Notes under the pieces: model-generated | Databases searched by the model: none | What the model was told of the DNA's origin: nothing | Seen by the model: the letters and a program-made list of their open reading frames with translations, nothing else | Shown here: positions 8,084-15,678 of the stretch, piece after piece | Layout: every line of letters starts with the position of its first letter | Position numbering within the stretch: the first letter of the stretch is position 1 | Assembly (NCBI GenBank): GCA_964646885.1 | Contig: CAZYFM010000044.1 | Coordinates: 1 to 23,551 of the forward strand | Origin: SZUA-430 sp964646885 | GTDB lineage: Bacteria; Pseudomonadota; Alphaproteobacteria; Micropepsales; Micropepsaceae | Length of the DNA: 23,551 nucleotides | Direction of reading: 5' to 3' | Made by a program: the position numbers and the translations under genes

Positions 8084-8233
8084 ATGGCAGCAGCACCCAA
8101 ATCCGACTACAAGCGCGGCACGATGGACATCCGTGAGCAGCAGGCGACGTTCGGTCTCTTCTGGACAATGACGAAGGTGGGAATCGTTGGCTGCACGCTC
8201 CTGCTCATTTTCCTGGCCTACATGTTTACCTGA
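8084..8233 (+). CDS. aa3-type cytochrome c oxidase subunit IV
   Basis: This 49-residue protein has a short hydrophilic N-terminus, the family signature MDIREQQATFGLFW (about 14-27) and one C-terminal transmembrane helix (about 29-48). This matches the small bacterial subunit IV of aa3-type cytochrome c oxidase (COX_aa3 small subunit family), an accessory subunit of the inner-membrane oxidase. The ATG at 8084 has AAGGA about 8 bases upstream. The frame is open further upstream, but the extra residues do not resemble the family. It lies 50 bases before pntAA, a neighbourhood I recall from other alphaproteobacteria. No other oxidase genes are in the window. Confidence 0.85.
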   Translation: MAAAPKSDYKRGTMDIREQQATFGLFWTMTKVGIVGCTLLLIFLAYMFT

Positions 8234-8283
8234 GCCTGAACTGCCCGGTTTGAAGTCTTTTTCCCCCAACGTCGGCAGGATGC

Positions 8284-9408
8284 ATGAAACTCGGAATTCC
8301 CAAGGAAACACGTCCGAACGAAACGCGTGTCGCCGCGACGCCTGAAACGGTGAAGAAGTTCAAGTCTCTCGGGCTCGAGATCGTTGTTGAAGCGGGGGCC
8401 GGAGCCGGCGCGCACATCGCGGATGCCGACTACGCCGCAGCCGGCGCCACGCTGGGGTCGTCCCGTGACGCGCTGTCCTCCGACATCGTTCTCAAGGTGC
8501 AGAGGCCGACATCGGAGGAGTTGCCGCATCTCCGGAAGGGGGCTCTGCTTGCTGCAATCATGGCGCCGTACGCGGACCGCACGATGGTCGGACAGTGCGC
8601 GACGCAGGGCGTGAATGCCTTCGCCATGGAGTTCATGCCGCGCATCACCCGCGCGCAATCCATGGACGTTCTGTCGTCTCAGTCCAATCTCGCCGGCTAC
8701 AAGGCCGTGATCGACGCTGCAGCCCTGTTCGGACGTGCGTTCCCGATGATGATGACGGCAGCAGGCACCATCGCCGCGGCGCGCGTGCTGGTGATGGGTG
8801 TCGGCGTGGCGGGCCTGCAGGCCATCGCGACCGCAAAGCGCCTTGGCGCCATCGTGTCTGCCACCGACGTGCGCCTCGCCACGAAAGAGCAGGTGCAGTC
8901 CCTGGGGGGAACGTTCGTCGCGGTCGAGGACGAGGAAACGCGCCAGGCTGAAACATCTGGCGGCTATGCCAAGGAAATGAGCGACGCCTACAAGAAGAAG
9001 CAGGCGGCGCTGATTGCGGAAACAATTCGCAAGCAGGACGTCGTCATCACCACGGCGCTGATCCCCGGAAGGCCGGCGCCTGTGCTGGTGAGCGAAGAAA
9101 TGGTGCGCACCATGAAGCCGGGTTCGATCATCATCGACCTCGCGGCAGAGCAGGGCGGCAATTGCCCCCTGTCAAAGGCTGGCGAGACCGTCGAGGTCAA
9201 TGGCGTGAAGATTGTGGGCGCCGTCAACCTGGCTGGCCGCCTGGCCGCAGACGCGTCATCGCTCTATGCGCGCAACCTGTTCAATTTCATTTCGCCCCTG
9301 GTCGACAAGGCCACTCAGTCGCTCAAGATTGACTGGAATGACGACATCATCAAGGGAACCTGCCTGTCGCGCGATGGGGAAGTCATTCACCCGGCGCTGA
9401 AGGCCTAA
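8284..9408 (+). CDS. pntAA: NAD(P) transhydrogenase subunit alpha part 1 (domain I, NAD binding)
   Basis: This 374-residue protein is the soluble NAD(H)-binding domain I of the proton-translocating transhydrogenase, which uses the proton gradient to transfer hydride from NADH to NADP+. Diagnostic segments are the N-terminal KLGIPKETRPNETRVA, the domain signature RAQSMDVLSSQSNLAGYKAV (123-142) and the dinucleotide fold VLVMGVGVAGLQA (168-180; G172, G174, G177). The later IIIDLAAEQGGNCPL is also conserved. The protein stops before the membrane part, as in other alphaproteobacteria with a split alpha subunit. AGGA precedes the ATG at 8284. It lies 12 bases ahead of pntAB. Confidence 0.96.
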   Translation: MKLGIPKETRPNETRVAATPETVKKFKSLGLEIVVEAGAGAGAHIADADYAAAGATLGSSRDALSSDIVLKVQRPTSEELPHLRKGALLAAIMAPYADRTMVGQCATQGVNAFAMEFMPRITRAQSMDVLSSQSNLAGYKAVIDAAALFGRAFPMMMTAAGTIAAARVLVMGVGVAGLQAIATAKRLGAIVSATDVRLATKEQVQSLGGTFVAVEDEETRQAETSGGYAKEMSDAYKKKQAALIAETIRKQDVVITTALIPGRPAPVLVSEEMVRTMKPGSIIIDLAAEQGGNCPLSKAGETVEVNGVKIVGAVNLAGRLAADASSLYARNLFNFISPLVDKATQSLKIDWNDDIIKGTCLSRDGEVIHPALKA

Positions 9409-9420
9409 CGGAGTACGGAC

Positions 9421-9756
9421 ATGGAAGCGCTCGATCCAGAAACCGTCGCAACGACATTCTTCATCTTCCGCCTGTCGATCTTCGTGCTCGCCATTTTCGT
9501 TGGCTACTACGTCGTATGGAGCGTGACGCCGGCTCTGCATACGCCGCTGATGTCGGTGACGAATGCGATCTCGTCGGTGATCATTGTCGGCGCATTGCTG
9601 GCCGTCGGTGTTGACCTGATAGCCGCGGGCGATGGCGGATGGCTTTCGAAGATCTTCGGCGTCCTCGCCGTGATCCTCGCCAGCGTCAATATTTTCGGCG
9701 GATTTCTCGTCACCCAGCGCATGCTTGCGATGTACCGCAAGAAAGAAAAGAAATAG
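9421..9756 (+). CDS. pntAB: NAD(P) transhydrogenase subunit alpha part 2 (membrane part)
   Basis: This 111-residue protein holds the membrane segments of the split alpha subunit. Hydrophobic stretches occur at about residues 13-36, 52-69 and 77-98, and the C-terminus is Lys-rich. The segment FFIFRLSIFVLAIFVGYYVVWSV and the late VLASVNIFGGFLVTQRML are typical of PntAB and help form the proton channel with PntB. A GGAG-type site (cggagtacggac) precedes the ATG. Its length is normal. It starts 12 bases after pntAA and is followed 9 bases later by a small membrane-protein gene rather than directly by pntB. Confidence 0.95.
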   Translation: MEALDPETVATTFFIFRLSIFVLAIFVGYYVVWSVTPALHTPLMSVTNAISSVIIVGALLAVGVDLIAAGDGGWLSKIFGVLAVILASVNIFGGFLVTQRMLAMYRKKEKK

Positions 9757-9765
9757 GGCACGACG

Positions 9766-10053
9766 GTGGACGCTGTCATTTCACTCGCCGATGCCATCGC
9801 AGCCGGCCTGGCCGTCGTGGCCTTCGGCGAGATGATCGCCGCGCGGTACTTTGCGATGCAGGACAGTGCCCAGTCGCGCATCATTGCATCGCTGCTGTTG
9901 TGGGAAGGCTTTGCGATGTTCGCCTGTGCCTTCATCCTGCACTTCCGGCAGGAATTCGGCTTCTCAACAATTGTCGCACTCATCGCCATCTGGATGGCCG
10001 GGGCAGGCATTGGCCTGCTTCGTGCCGGGTTCTTCGATGCGCCGCGTGAATAA
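9766..10053 (+). CDS. Small three-helix membrane protein inside the pnt operon, unknown function
   Basis: I do not recognise this 95-residue protein. It shows three hydrophobic segments: about 4-24 (SLADAIAAGLAVVAFGEMIAA), about 40-59 (ASLLLWEGFAMFACAFILHF) and about 65-90 (STIVALIAIWMAGAGIGLLR). A short loop containing RYFAMQDSAQSR separates the first two, and polar residues (Glu, His) lie inside or at the ends of helices 1 and 2. The start is GTG at 9766 with only a weak purine-rich site. No ATG gives a product of similar length. It sits 9 bases after pntAB and 18 bases before pntB, so it is almost certainly co-transcribed with them. An accessory or assembly role for the transhydrogenase is an inference from position. 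It could also be an unrelated insertion. Confidence 0.7.
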   Translation: MDAVISLADAIAAGLAVVAFGEMIAARYFAMQDSAQSRIIASLLLWEGFAMFACAFILHFRQEFGFSTIVALIAIWMAGAGIGLLRAGFFDAPRE

Positions 10054-10071
10054 CCAGGATCGGGCAAACAC

Positions 10072-11475
10072 ATGAATGCAAATCTGGCCGCATTGCTTTA
10101 CCTGATTTCGGGCGTGCTCTTCATCCTGGCGCTGCGCGGGCTTTCGAGCCCGGAATCATCCCGCCGCGGAAACCAGTACGGCATGACCGGCATGGTCATT
10201 GCGATCCTGACGACGCTTGCCGTTTCCAGCCCTGAAGACGCGCTGACATGGGGCCTGATCCTCGGAGGAATGGCGGTCGGCGGCATCATCGGTGCGATCA
10301 CCGCTCGACGCATTGCCATGACGCAGATGCCCCAGCTCGTGGCTGCATTCCATAGCCTTGTCGGCCTGGCGGCCGTTTTTGTGGCCGCCGCCGCCCTCTA
10401 TGCACCACAGGCGTTCCACATCGGCGAGCCTGGCCATATCCACATGCAGTCTCTGATCGAGATGTCGCTGGGAGTGGCAATTGGCGCCATCACCTTTTCC
10501 GGCTCCGTCATCGCCTTTGCAAAGCTCAATGGCAACATGTCGGGCGCTCCCATCCTCCTCCCCGCACGCCACCTGATCAACATCCTGATCGGCGTCGCAA
10601 TCGTGGCGCTGATCGTGCTGCTCGTGACCAGCAATGGCTCCGCGACCTGGGCATTCTGGGCCATCACCATCCTGTCGATCGTTCTCGGCGTGACGCTCAT
10701 CATTCCGATTGGCGGTGCAGACATGCCCGTCGTCGTATCGATGCTGAATTCCTATTCCGGCTGGGCTGCGGCAGGCATCGGCTTCACGCTTGAGAACTCC
10801 GCGCTGATCATCACGGGTGCCCTTGTCGGTTCCTCCGGCGCGATCCTCAGCTACATCATGTGCAAGGGCATGAACCGCAGCTTCTTCTCGGTCATCCTGG
10901 GTGGCTTCGGCGGTGAAACGGCCGGCCCCGCCGGCAAGAAGGAGACGAGGCCCATCAAGCAGGGTTCGGCCGAGGACGCAGCCTTCATCATGAAGAATGC
11001 GTCTTCCGTCATCGTGGTGCCCGGCTATGGCATGGCGGTGGCCCAGGCCCAGCATGCCCTTCGCGAAATGGCAGACAAGCTGAAGAAGGAGGGGGTGAAG
11101 GTTTCCTACGCCATCCACCCCGTGGCTGGGCGCATGCCGGGCCACATGAACGTGCTCCTCGCTGAAGCCAACGTTCCCTACGACGAGGTCTTCGAACTCG
11201 AGGACATCAACAGCCAGTTTCCGCAGGCAGACGTGGCCTACGTGATTGGCGCCAATGACGTGACCAACCCGGTTGCCAAGACCGATCCGCAATCCCCCAT
11301 TTACGGCATGCCTATCCTTGACGTGGAGAAGGCCAAGACGGTCCTGTTCATCAAGCGCGGCATGGGATCAGGCTATGCGGGCGTCGAGAACGAACTGTTC
11401 TTCCGGGACAACACGATGATGCTCTTCGGGGACGCAAAGAAAATGACCGAGGAAATCGTTAAGTCGCTTGGCTGA
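10072..11475 (+). CDS. pntB: NAD(P) transhydrogenase subunit beta
   Basis: This 467-residue protein is the beta subunit of the proton-translocating transhydrogenase. About the first 280 residues are membrane helices (domain II), including ARRIAMTQMPQLVAAFHSLVGLAA, abbreviated here to its key run MTQMPQLVAAFHS, and the ISPIGGADMPVVVSMLNSYSG-like run, here IGGADMPVVVSMLNSYSG. The C-terminal third is the soluble NADP(H)-binding domain III, with VVPGYGMAVAQAQHAL, HPVAGRMPGHMNVLLAEA, the loop YVIGANDVTNPVA and IKRGMGSGYAGVEN. Its length is normal. It is the last gene of the pnt operon. The next gene starts 122 bases downstream, and I see no intrinsic terminator in that space. Confidence 0.96.
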   Translation: MNANLAALLYLISGVLFILALRGLSSPESSRRGNQYGMTGMVIAILTTLAVSSPEDALTWGLILGGMAVGGIIGAITARRIAMTQMPQLVAAFHSLVGLAAVFVAAAALYAPQAFHIGEPGHIHMQSLIEMSLGVAIGAITFSGSVIAFAKLNGNMSGAPILLPARHLINILIGVAIVALIVLLVTSNGSATWAFWAITILSIVLGVTLIIPIGGADMPVVVSMLNSYSGWAAAGIGFTLENSALIITGALVGSSGAILSYIMCKGMNRSFFSVILGGFGGETAGPAGKKETRPIKQGSAEDAAFIMKNASSVIVVPGYGMAVAQAQHALREMADKLKKEGVKVSYAIHPVAGRMPGHMNVLLAEANVPYDEVFELEDINSQFPQADVAYVIGANDVTNPVAKTDPQSPIYGMPILDVEKAKTVLFIKRGMGSGYAGVENELFFRDNTMMLFGDAKKMTEEIVKSLG

Positions 11476-11597
11476 GGCACGGACGGTCCGCGGCGATATT
11501 AACTCTCCCCTGACTTAAGGGTTGCATGATACTCGCTACTGACACGATGCTTTCCCCGCGCTAGGAATAGTGCCTCTTCTCCCGAGGAACTTTCAGC

Positions 11598-12098
11598 ATG
11601 AAACTCCGCCGCCTGTTGCTCATTCCCGTGATTGGAGGGTCGCTGATGCTCGCTGGCTGCGAGAATCCGTTCGCTCCGACGGGCAGCGGTTCTGCGGCAC
11701 CTGAAGTGGCGCCCGAGGCCAAGGCGGCCATCGAGCAGTACGTGGCAAAGATCAATGCCCACGATGCACCCGGGGCGGGCGAGCTTTACGCCGACGAGCA
11801 GGGGTTCCTCTGGATCGAGAATGGCGAGGTCGTCCACGAGACGAAGACGGCGGCAGTGGCCGCACTGACCAACTACTTCAATGGCTTCCCGGAGTCGCAC
11901 TTCGAAGCCTATGACATGAAGATCTCGATGCTGACCGACGAGTCCGCTGTCGCGGCCTTCAGGTACACCCAGACGGTGGCAGCCAATGGCCAGTCTTCAC
12001 TGAAATTTGAAGGCACCATGACCCTGACCCTCGCTGAACGCGACGGCGACTGGAAGATCGTGACCGGCCACCGCAGCGCCAGCCGTTTCCCGCACTGA
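11598..12098 (+). CDS. Lipoprotein with an NTF2-like (SnoaL/DUF4440-type) domain
   Basis: This 166-residue protein has a clear lipoprotein signal: basic MKLRR, a hydrophobic core, then the lipobox LAGC with acceptor Cys21 and Glu at +2. After a low-complexity linker (about 26-42), the mature part has a layout typical of NTF2-like SnoaL/DUF4440 domains: an opening helix with AIEQYVAKINAHDAPGAGELYADEQGF, shortened here to its core INAHDAPGAGELYADE, then alternating strands, and a closing TLTLAERDGDWKIVTGHRS. Such domains bind small ligands or act as isomerases. No specific activity can be named. GAGGAA lies about 10 bases upstream of the ATG. It is 94 bases ahead of the ABC exporter genes and may belong with them or stand alone. 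Confidence 0.78.
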   Translation: MKLRRLLLIPVIGGSLMLAGCENPFAPTGSGSAAPEVAPEAKAAIEQYVAKINAHDAPGAGELYADEQGFLWIENGEVVHETKTAAVAALTNYFNGFPESHFEAYDMKISMLTDESAVAAFRYTQTVAANGQSSLKFEGTMTLTLAERDGDWKIVTGHRSASRFPH

Positions 12099-12192
12099 AC
12101 AGCCATCGCTAACCATGCGCGATTAAGCGCACGATCCGGGTGTTGATCTCGGAGCACCCGGCGTGGTTCTGTGGCGTCGGGGTAGTGGGGTA

Positions 12193-13122
12193 ATGGGCAA
12201 TTCTGTCCTTGAACTGACGGGCGTGACCAAGCGCTACGGCGATTTTTGCGCCGTGAACGGCGTCAGCTTCACTGCGCCTGAAGGCAAGATTGTGGGGCTT
12301 CTGGGTCCCAATGGGGCAGGCAAGACCTCCACCCTGCGCATGATCCTCGGCATCTCGGCCCCCACGGAGGGGACCATCACCATTTTCGGCAAGCCGCCAG
12401 GGCGCTCGGTCCAGCGCCGGATTGGCTACCTGCCCGAGGAGCGCGGCCTCTACAAGCGCATGACGGCCTTCGACACGATTGTCTATTTTGCCCGCCTCAA
12501 GGGACTGTGGGCAGGAAAGGCCCGCCGTCGAGCGGACGAACTGCTCGAAGAGCTGGGCCTGGCCCACGTCAGGGATCGCAAGATCGAGGCCCTATCAAAG
12601 GGTATGGCGCAGAAAATCCAGCTCGCAACCGCGATCGCCCACGAACCTTCCCTCGTCATTCTCGATGAGCCGTTTTCGGGTCTGGACCCGATCAATCAGA
12701 ACGAACTGGAAGCCGCGATCCGCAAGCTGGCCCGGAACGGCGCCACGGTCCTGTTCTCGACGCACACGATGAGCCACGCGGAGCGCCTCTGCGACCGCTT
12801 CGTGATCATCGTGAAGGGGAGCAAGGCTTTCGACGGAACGTTGCAGGAAGCCCGCGCAGTGGTGCCACGCAGCGTCAAGCTTGAGTCCCCGAATGACCTG
12901 TCATTCCTGGGCAACGTGCCGGGCGTGTCAAAGATCCTGCCTCCGCACGGCAGTGTCACCTATTGGGAAGTCTACCTGGCGGCGGGTACGGATCCCCAGA
13001 CGATCCTGGCCGCCTGCTTCGAGCATGGGGTGAAGCTGACCCGCTTCGACACCTCGGCGCCCCCCCTGCATGAGATCTTTGTGTATCTCGCTGGTGGAAA
13101 TGCGGAGGGCCTCGAACCATGA
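12193..13122 (+). CDS. ABC transporter ATP-binding protein (NatA-like exporter)
   Basis: This 309-residue ATPase subunit has Walker A GPNGAGKT (38-45), the signature LSKGMAQK, Walker B LVILDEPFSGLDP and the H-loop STHTM. LSKG-x-x-QK rather than LSGGQ, plus a C-terminal extension of about 90 residues, is typical of NatA-type ATPases that pair with a large ABC-2 permease. I chose the ATG at 12193, close behind a GGGG run. The frame is open to a GTG at 12163 that would add ten residues. A 7-bp hairpin (12136-12161) lies just upstream and could shape the mRNA leader. The stop overlaps the permease start by four bases (ATGA). Substrate is unknown; sodium or another small solute is only a family-based guess. 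Confidence 0.9.
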   Translation: MGNSVLELTGVTKRYGDFCAVNGVSFTAPEGKIVGLLGPNGAGKTSTLRMILGISAPTEGTITIFGKPPGRSVQRRIGYLPEERGLYKRMTAFDTIVYFARLKGLWAGKARRRADELLEELGLAHVRDRKIEALSKGMAQKIQLATAIAHEPSLVILDEPFSGLDPINQNELEAAIRKLARNGATVLFSTHTMSHAERLCDRFVIIVKGSKAFDGTLQEARAVVPRSVKLESPNDLSFLGNVPGVSKILPPHGSVTYWEVYLAAGTDPQTILAACFEHGVKLTRFDTSAPPLHEIFVYLAGGNAEGLEP

Positions 13123-14660
13123 GGCCGATCTGGATCATTGCCTGGCACGGCTTCGTGCAGCATGTGACCTCTCGCCCGTTCCTGCTGGGCGTGATGTTGC
13201 CGCTGTTCTATTTGCTGCTGGTGGGGTGGGTGCCAAACGCCTCGCAGAGCCAGCTGGCCCTGCTGGGCGCTCCGATGCGCCATTTTGCTGTTGTCGACCA
13301 GACGGGCCAGTTGCTCCCGGTCATCGATGCCGCGCTCGAGCACGACCGCCTCGTGCGCGGCATGTTCGCCCTGCACGAATACGCGGCCGAGCACGCGGAC
13401 GAGGATCGTCTGCGCGCGAAGAACCCGGACCTCGCGTCATTGATGCTCGACGCCGACCCGAACAGCCTGGCCGCCGTCCAGAAGCTCAAGGCTAGGGGTG
13501 GCATTTCAGCGACTTTCATTGAGCTGCGTGCCTACCTCAAGCCCGGCGCGCCGCGCTTTGCCGAGCCTCGCAACCAGTTCATCCGCATTGAGCTGCCGGA
13601 GGAACTGGAAGGAGCGACGGACCTCGCAAAGGCAGCCAAGCCCTGGCTGTCGGCGGAACGCCTGACACGCGGCCCCCTCGGACCGGTTCATCTGTGGGCC
13701 ATCCTGGTGCTTCCCAAGGGCATCCTGGACGGCAGCGAGTACGCGACCTACCTGTCCGACGACCTCAACCGCCCGGGCCTCAGGGAGTTCCTGCGCATCG
13801 CAATTGACCAGGAACTCAAGCGACGCACCGCGGAAGAGCTTTACGTCCCGCCCGACAGCACCGATCGCATCCTCAATGCCGCCACCCAGATCGAGTCCGT
13901 GGACCCTGATCCCGAAAGCCTGGGCGCCGTGACCGGCTTGCGCCAGCTGCGCGTGCTGGGCGCCAACATTGTCTATTTCATGCTGTTCTTCGCGCTGTTC
14001 ATGACCGCCAACATGGTCGTCATGGCCCTGGTGGAAGAGAAGAGCAATCGCGTGGCTGAGCTCCTCCTGTCCTGCGTGAGGGCGGAAACGCTGATGGCCG
14101 GCAAGCTCTTCACCGGCCTCCTGCTCGCGCTGTTCCTGGTGACGGTCTGGATCGTCACCGTGACGAGCACGGTCGACGTGTTCTTCCCCTCGGCGAAGGT
14201 TATCGTGCGCGAGCTGACGGAAAACCTCTCCGATCCCGGCCAGGTGTTCCAGATCGCCGTTTTCTTTGCCCTGTCCTACCTGACGGTGGGGGCATTCTTC
14301 CTGGCGGCCGGAAGCGCCGCCAACTCGATCTCGGACGCACAGGCCGTGGTGGCGCCAGCGACGCTGGTGACGATGCCCATCTGCATGCTGCCATTGGTGG
14401 TGGCCTACGCGCCGGAGAGCGCTTTTGCACGCTTTGCCTCGTACGTGCCGTTCTTCGCGCCTTTCACGATGATGGTGCGCTCACTGAGCTCGCCCGAAGG
14501 TATCGATGTGCTGGGCTCTCTGGTGGTCAGCCTGCTGACACTGTGGTGGCTGATCAGGCTGGTAGCCCGCGTCTTCAGGGCGAACCTGCTGCGCCCCGAT
14601 ACGCCGGCGAGCTTCTCGGGCTTCCTGCGCGACCTGATCAATCCGCCGAAGCGGATCTGA
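13119..14660 (+). CDS. ABC-2 type permease (NatB-like)
   Basis: This 513-residue permease has one N-terminal helix (about 20-40), a long hydrophilic extracytoplasmic region (about 45-285), then a block of membrane segments to about residue 480. This is the layout of NatB/ABC-2 family 3 permeases. The segment ALVEEKSNRVAELLLSCVRAETLMAGK after the second helix is the coupling region of this family; its core EEKSNRVAELLLS is strongly conserved. The ATG overlaps the stop of the ATPase gene, so the two are translationally coupled and form a two-gene exporter. A 6-bp hairpin with a CGAA loop lies over its last codons (14641-14656). It runs toward rpsU, with a terminator between them. Confidence 0.9.
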   Translation: MRPIWIIAWHGFVQHVTSRPFLLGVMLPLFYLLLVGWVPNASQSQLALLGAPMRHFAVVDQTGQLLPVIDAALEHDRLVRGMFALHEYAAEHADEDRLRAKNPDLASLMLDADPNSLAAVQKLKARGGISATFIELRAYLKPGAPRFAEPRNQFIRIELPEELEGATDLAKAAKPWLSAERLTRGPLGPVHLWAILVLPKGILDGSEYATYLSDDLNRPGLREFLRIAIDQELKRRTAEELYVPPDSTDRILNAATQIESVDPDPESLGAVTGLRQLRVLGANIVYFMLFFALFMTANMVVMALVEEKSNRVAELLLSCVRAETLMAGKLFTGLLLALFLVTVWIVTVTSTVDVFFPSAKVIVRELTENLSDPGQVFQIAVFFALSYLTVGAFFLAAGSAANSISDAQAVVAPATLVTMPICMLPLVVAYAPESAFARFASYVPFFAPFTMMVRSLSSPEGIDVLGSLVVSLLTLWWLIRLVARVFRANLLRPDTPASFSGFLRDLINPPKRI

Positions 14661-14684
14661 GAGTTCTTCCTCAGCTGCAGGCAT

Positions 14685-14720
14685 GAAAAAACCGCAGCCC
14701 CTTTTCAGGAACTGCGGCTG
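14685..14720 (-). terminator. Intrinsic terminator of rpsU
   Basis: Read on the minus strand, a GC-rich stem (14712-14717 with 14692-14697, extended by wobble pairs) is followed by six Ts (14691-14686). It lies just after the rpsU stop codon. The convergent permease gene ends 25 bases away and may use the same hairpin less efficiently. Confidence 0.8.
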
Positions 14721-14740
14721 AATTCAATTGCGGTGGACGC

Positions 14741-14983
14741 TTACGGGCGGCCGGGACGCACAACCTTCGGCGTCTTCGGCAGAAGGCCCTCGCGCTGCAG
14801 CTTCTTGCGGTGCAGCTTGCGGGCGCGACGGACGGCCTCAGCCTTCTCGCGGGCGCGCTTCTCGGACGGCTTCTCGAAATGGTTGCGCAGCTTCATCTCG
14901 CGGAACAGGCCTTCGCGCTGCATCTTCTTCTTGAGCGCCTTCAGGGCCTGGTCAACATTGTTGTCACGCACGACGATCTGCAA
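14741..14983 (-). CDS. rpsU: 30S ribosomal protein bS21
   Basis: This 80-residue protein is bS21, a small-subunit protein near the mRNA exit. The sequence has the family start QIVVRDNNVDQALKALKKKM and the basic blocks KPSEKRAREKAEAVRRARKL and HRKKLQREG. I place the start at TTG 14983: GGAGG sits exactly 5 bases upstream, and the protein then begins MQIVVRDNN, as bS21 does in relatives. An ATG 36 bases further upstream would add 12 residues unlike the family and put the GGAGG inside the gene. A TTG start may tune its level. The gene is divergent from def and ends at an intrinsic terminator. Confidence 0.95.
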   Translation of the reverse strand: MQIVVRDNNVDQALKALKKKMQREGLFREMKLRNHFEKPSEKRAREKAEAVRRARKLHRKKLQREGLLPKTPKVVRPGRP

Positions 14984-14988
14984 GGAAA

Positions 14989-14993
14989 CCTCC
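14989..14993 (-). promoter_or_regulatory. Ribosome binding site of rpsU that fixes the TTG start
   Basis: GGAGG on the minus strand lies five bases ahead of TTG 14983, an optimal distance. It decides the rpsU start in favour of TTG over the upstream ATG. Confidence 0.88.
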
Positions 14994-15126
14994 GGGTCGA
15001 AATCTTGGATGCTTGTCAAAGGCGCTCAACCGCTCGGGTGAGCCCTTCGGAAGGGCGCGTAGTTACCAGAGACATGCGGCTCTGTCCACCCTTGCCGGGT
15101 GCGGCGGCAAGGCTCATATCTGCCCC

Positions 15127-15678
15127 ATGACAATCCGGAAAATCGCGAAAATGGGGCATCCGGTGCTTGGCCAGGTCGCCGAGCCGGTTACCGATCTGGC
15201 CGATCCCGAGCTCCGCCGCCTGGTCGAGGACATGGTGGAAACCATGATGGATGCCAACGGGGCAGGCTTGGCCGCCCCCCAGGTCCACGAATCCATCCGT
15301 CTGGTCGTTTTTCAGGCCCCGGCAGGGCGTTCTGATCCGGGTCTGTCCGAAGCAGAGGCCTTCGACCACACGGCCCCGCTGACCGTCCTGGTCAACCCGC
15401 AGATTGAAATCCTGTCCGACGCAACCGAGGGCGGGTGGGAAGGCTGCCTGTCGGTCCCCGGTCTCCGGGGCTGGGTCGAGCGTCCCTCCCATATCCGATA
15501 CAAGGGGTTGGGAATCGACGGCAAACCCATCGAGCGGGTGGCCCGCGGCTTCCACGCGCGGGTGGTGCAGCACGAATGCGATCACCTCGACGGCATACTC
15601 TATCCTCAGCGCATGTCCGACCTGGGCAAGCTCATCTTTGAAAGCGAGATAAGGCATTGGCTCGAAAAAAGCGGGTAA
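15127..15678 (+). CDS. def: Peptide deformylase
   Basis: This 183-residue metalloenzyme removes the formyl group from the first methionine of new proteins. All three family motifs are present: GAGLAAPQ (45-52), EGCLS (105-109) with metal ligand Cys107, and HECDH (149-153) with His149 and His153 as ligands and Glu150 as catalyst. The insertion around residues 66-84 is a little longer than in E. coli Def. I chose the ATG at 15127, where MTIRKIAKMGHPVL begins, as usual for the family. The open frame upstream is unrelated. It is divergent from rpsU and overlaps the COQ9 gene by 22 bases, so the two are probably co-expressed. No fmt is visible next to it. Confidence 0.95.
   Translation: MTIRKIAKMGHPVLGQVAEPVTDLADPELRRLVEDMVETMMDANGAGLAAPQVHESIRLVVFQAPAGRSDPGLSEAEAFDHTAPLTVLVNPQIEILSDATEGGWEGCLSVPGLRGWVERPSHIRYKGLGIDGKPIERVARGFHARVVQHECDHLDGILYPQRMSDLGKLIFESEIRHWLEKSG

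Noticed and set aside
10156..11292. Minus-strand open frame of 378 codons opposite pntB
   Set aside because: Its His/Asp/Gly-rich composition is that of an antisense shadow, and pntB on the plus strand is certain.
11480..11490. CGGACGGTCCG palindrome after pntB as a terminator
   Set aside because: Its loop would be a single base and no T-run follows, so it cannot act as a standard intrinsic terminator.
11499..11518. Two TTAA sequences after pntB as a CtrA site
   Set aside because: They are separated by 12 bases instead of 7, so they do not fit the CtrA consensus.
12136..12161. 7-bp hairpin before the ABC ATPase gene as a terminator of the lipoprotein gene
   Set aside because: No T-run follows and it lies only 31 bases before the start codon. 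A leader structure is as likely, so I mention it only with the gene.
15043..15057. Perfect 6-bp hairpin between rpsU and def as a ribosomal-protein control element
   Set aside because: It is short and GC-rich, such stems arise by chance at this composition, and nothing links it to a known leader motif.
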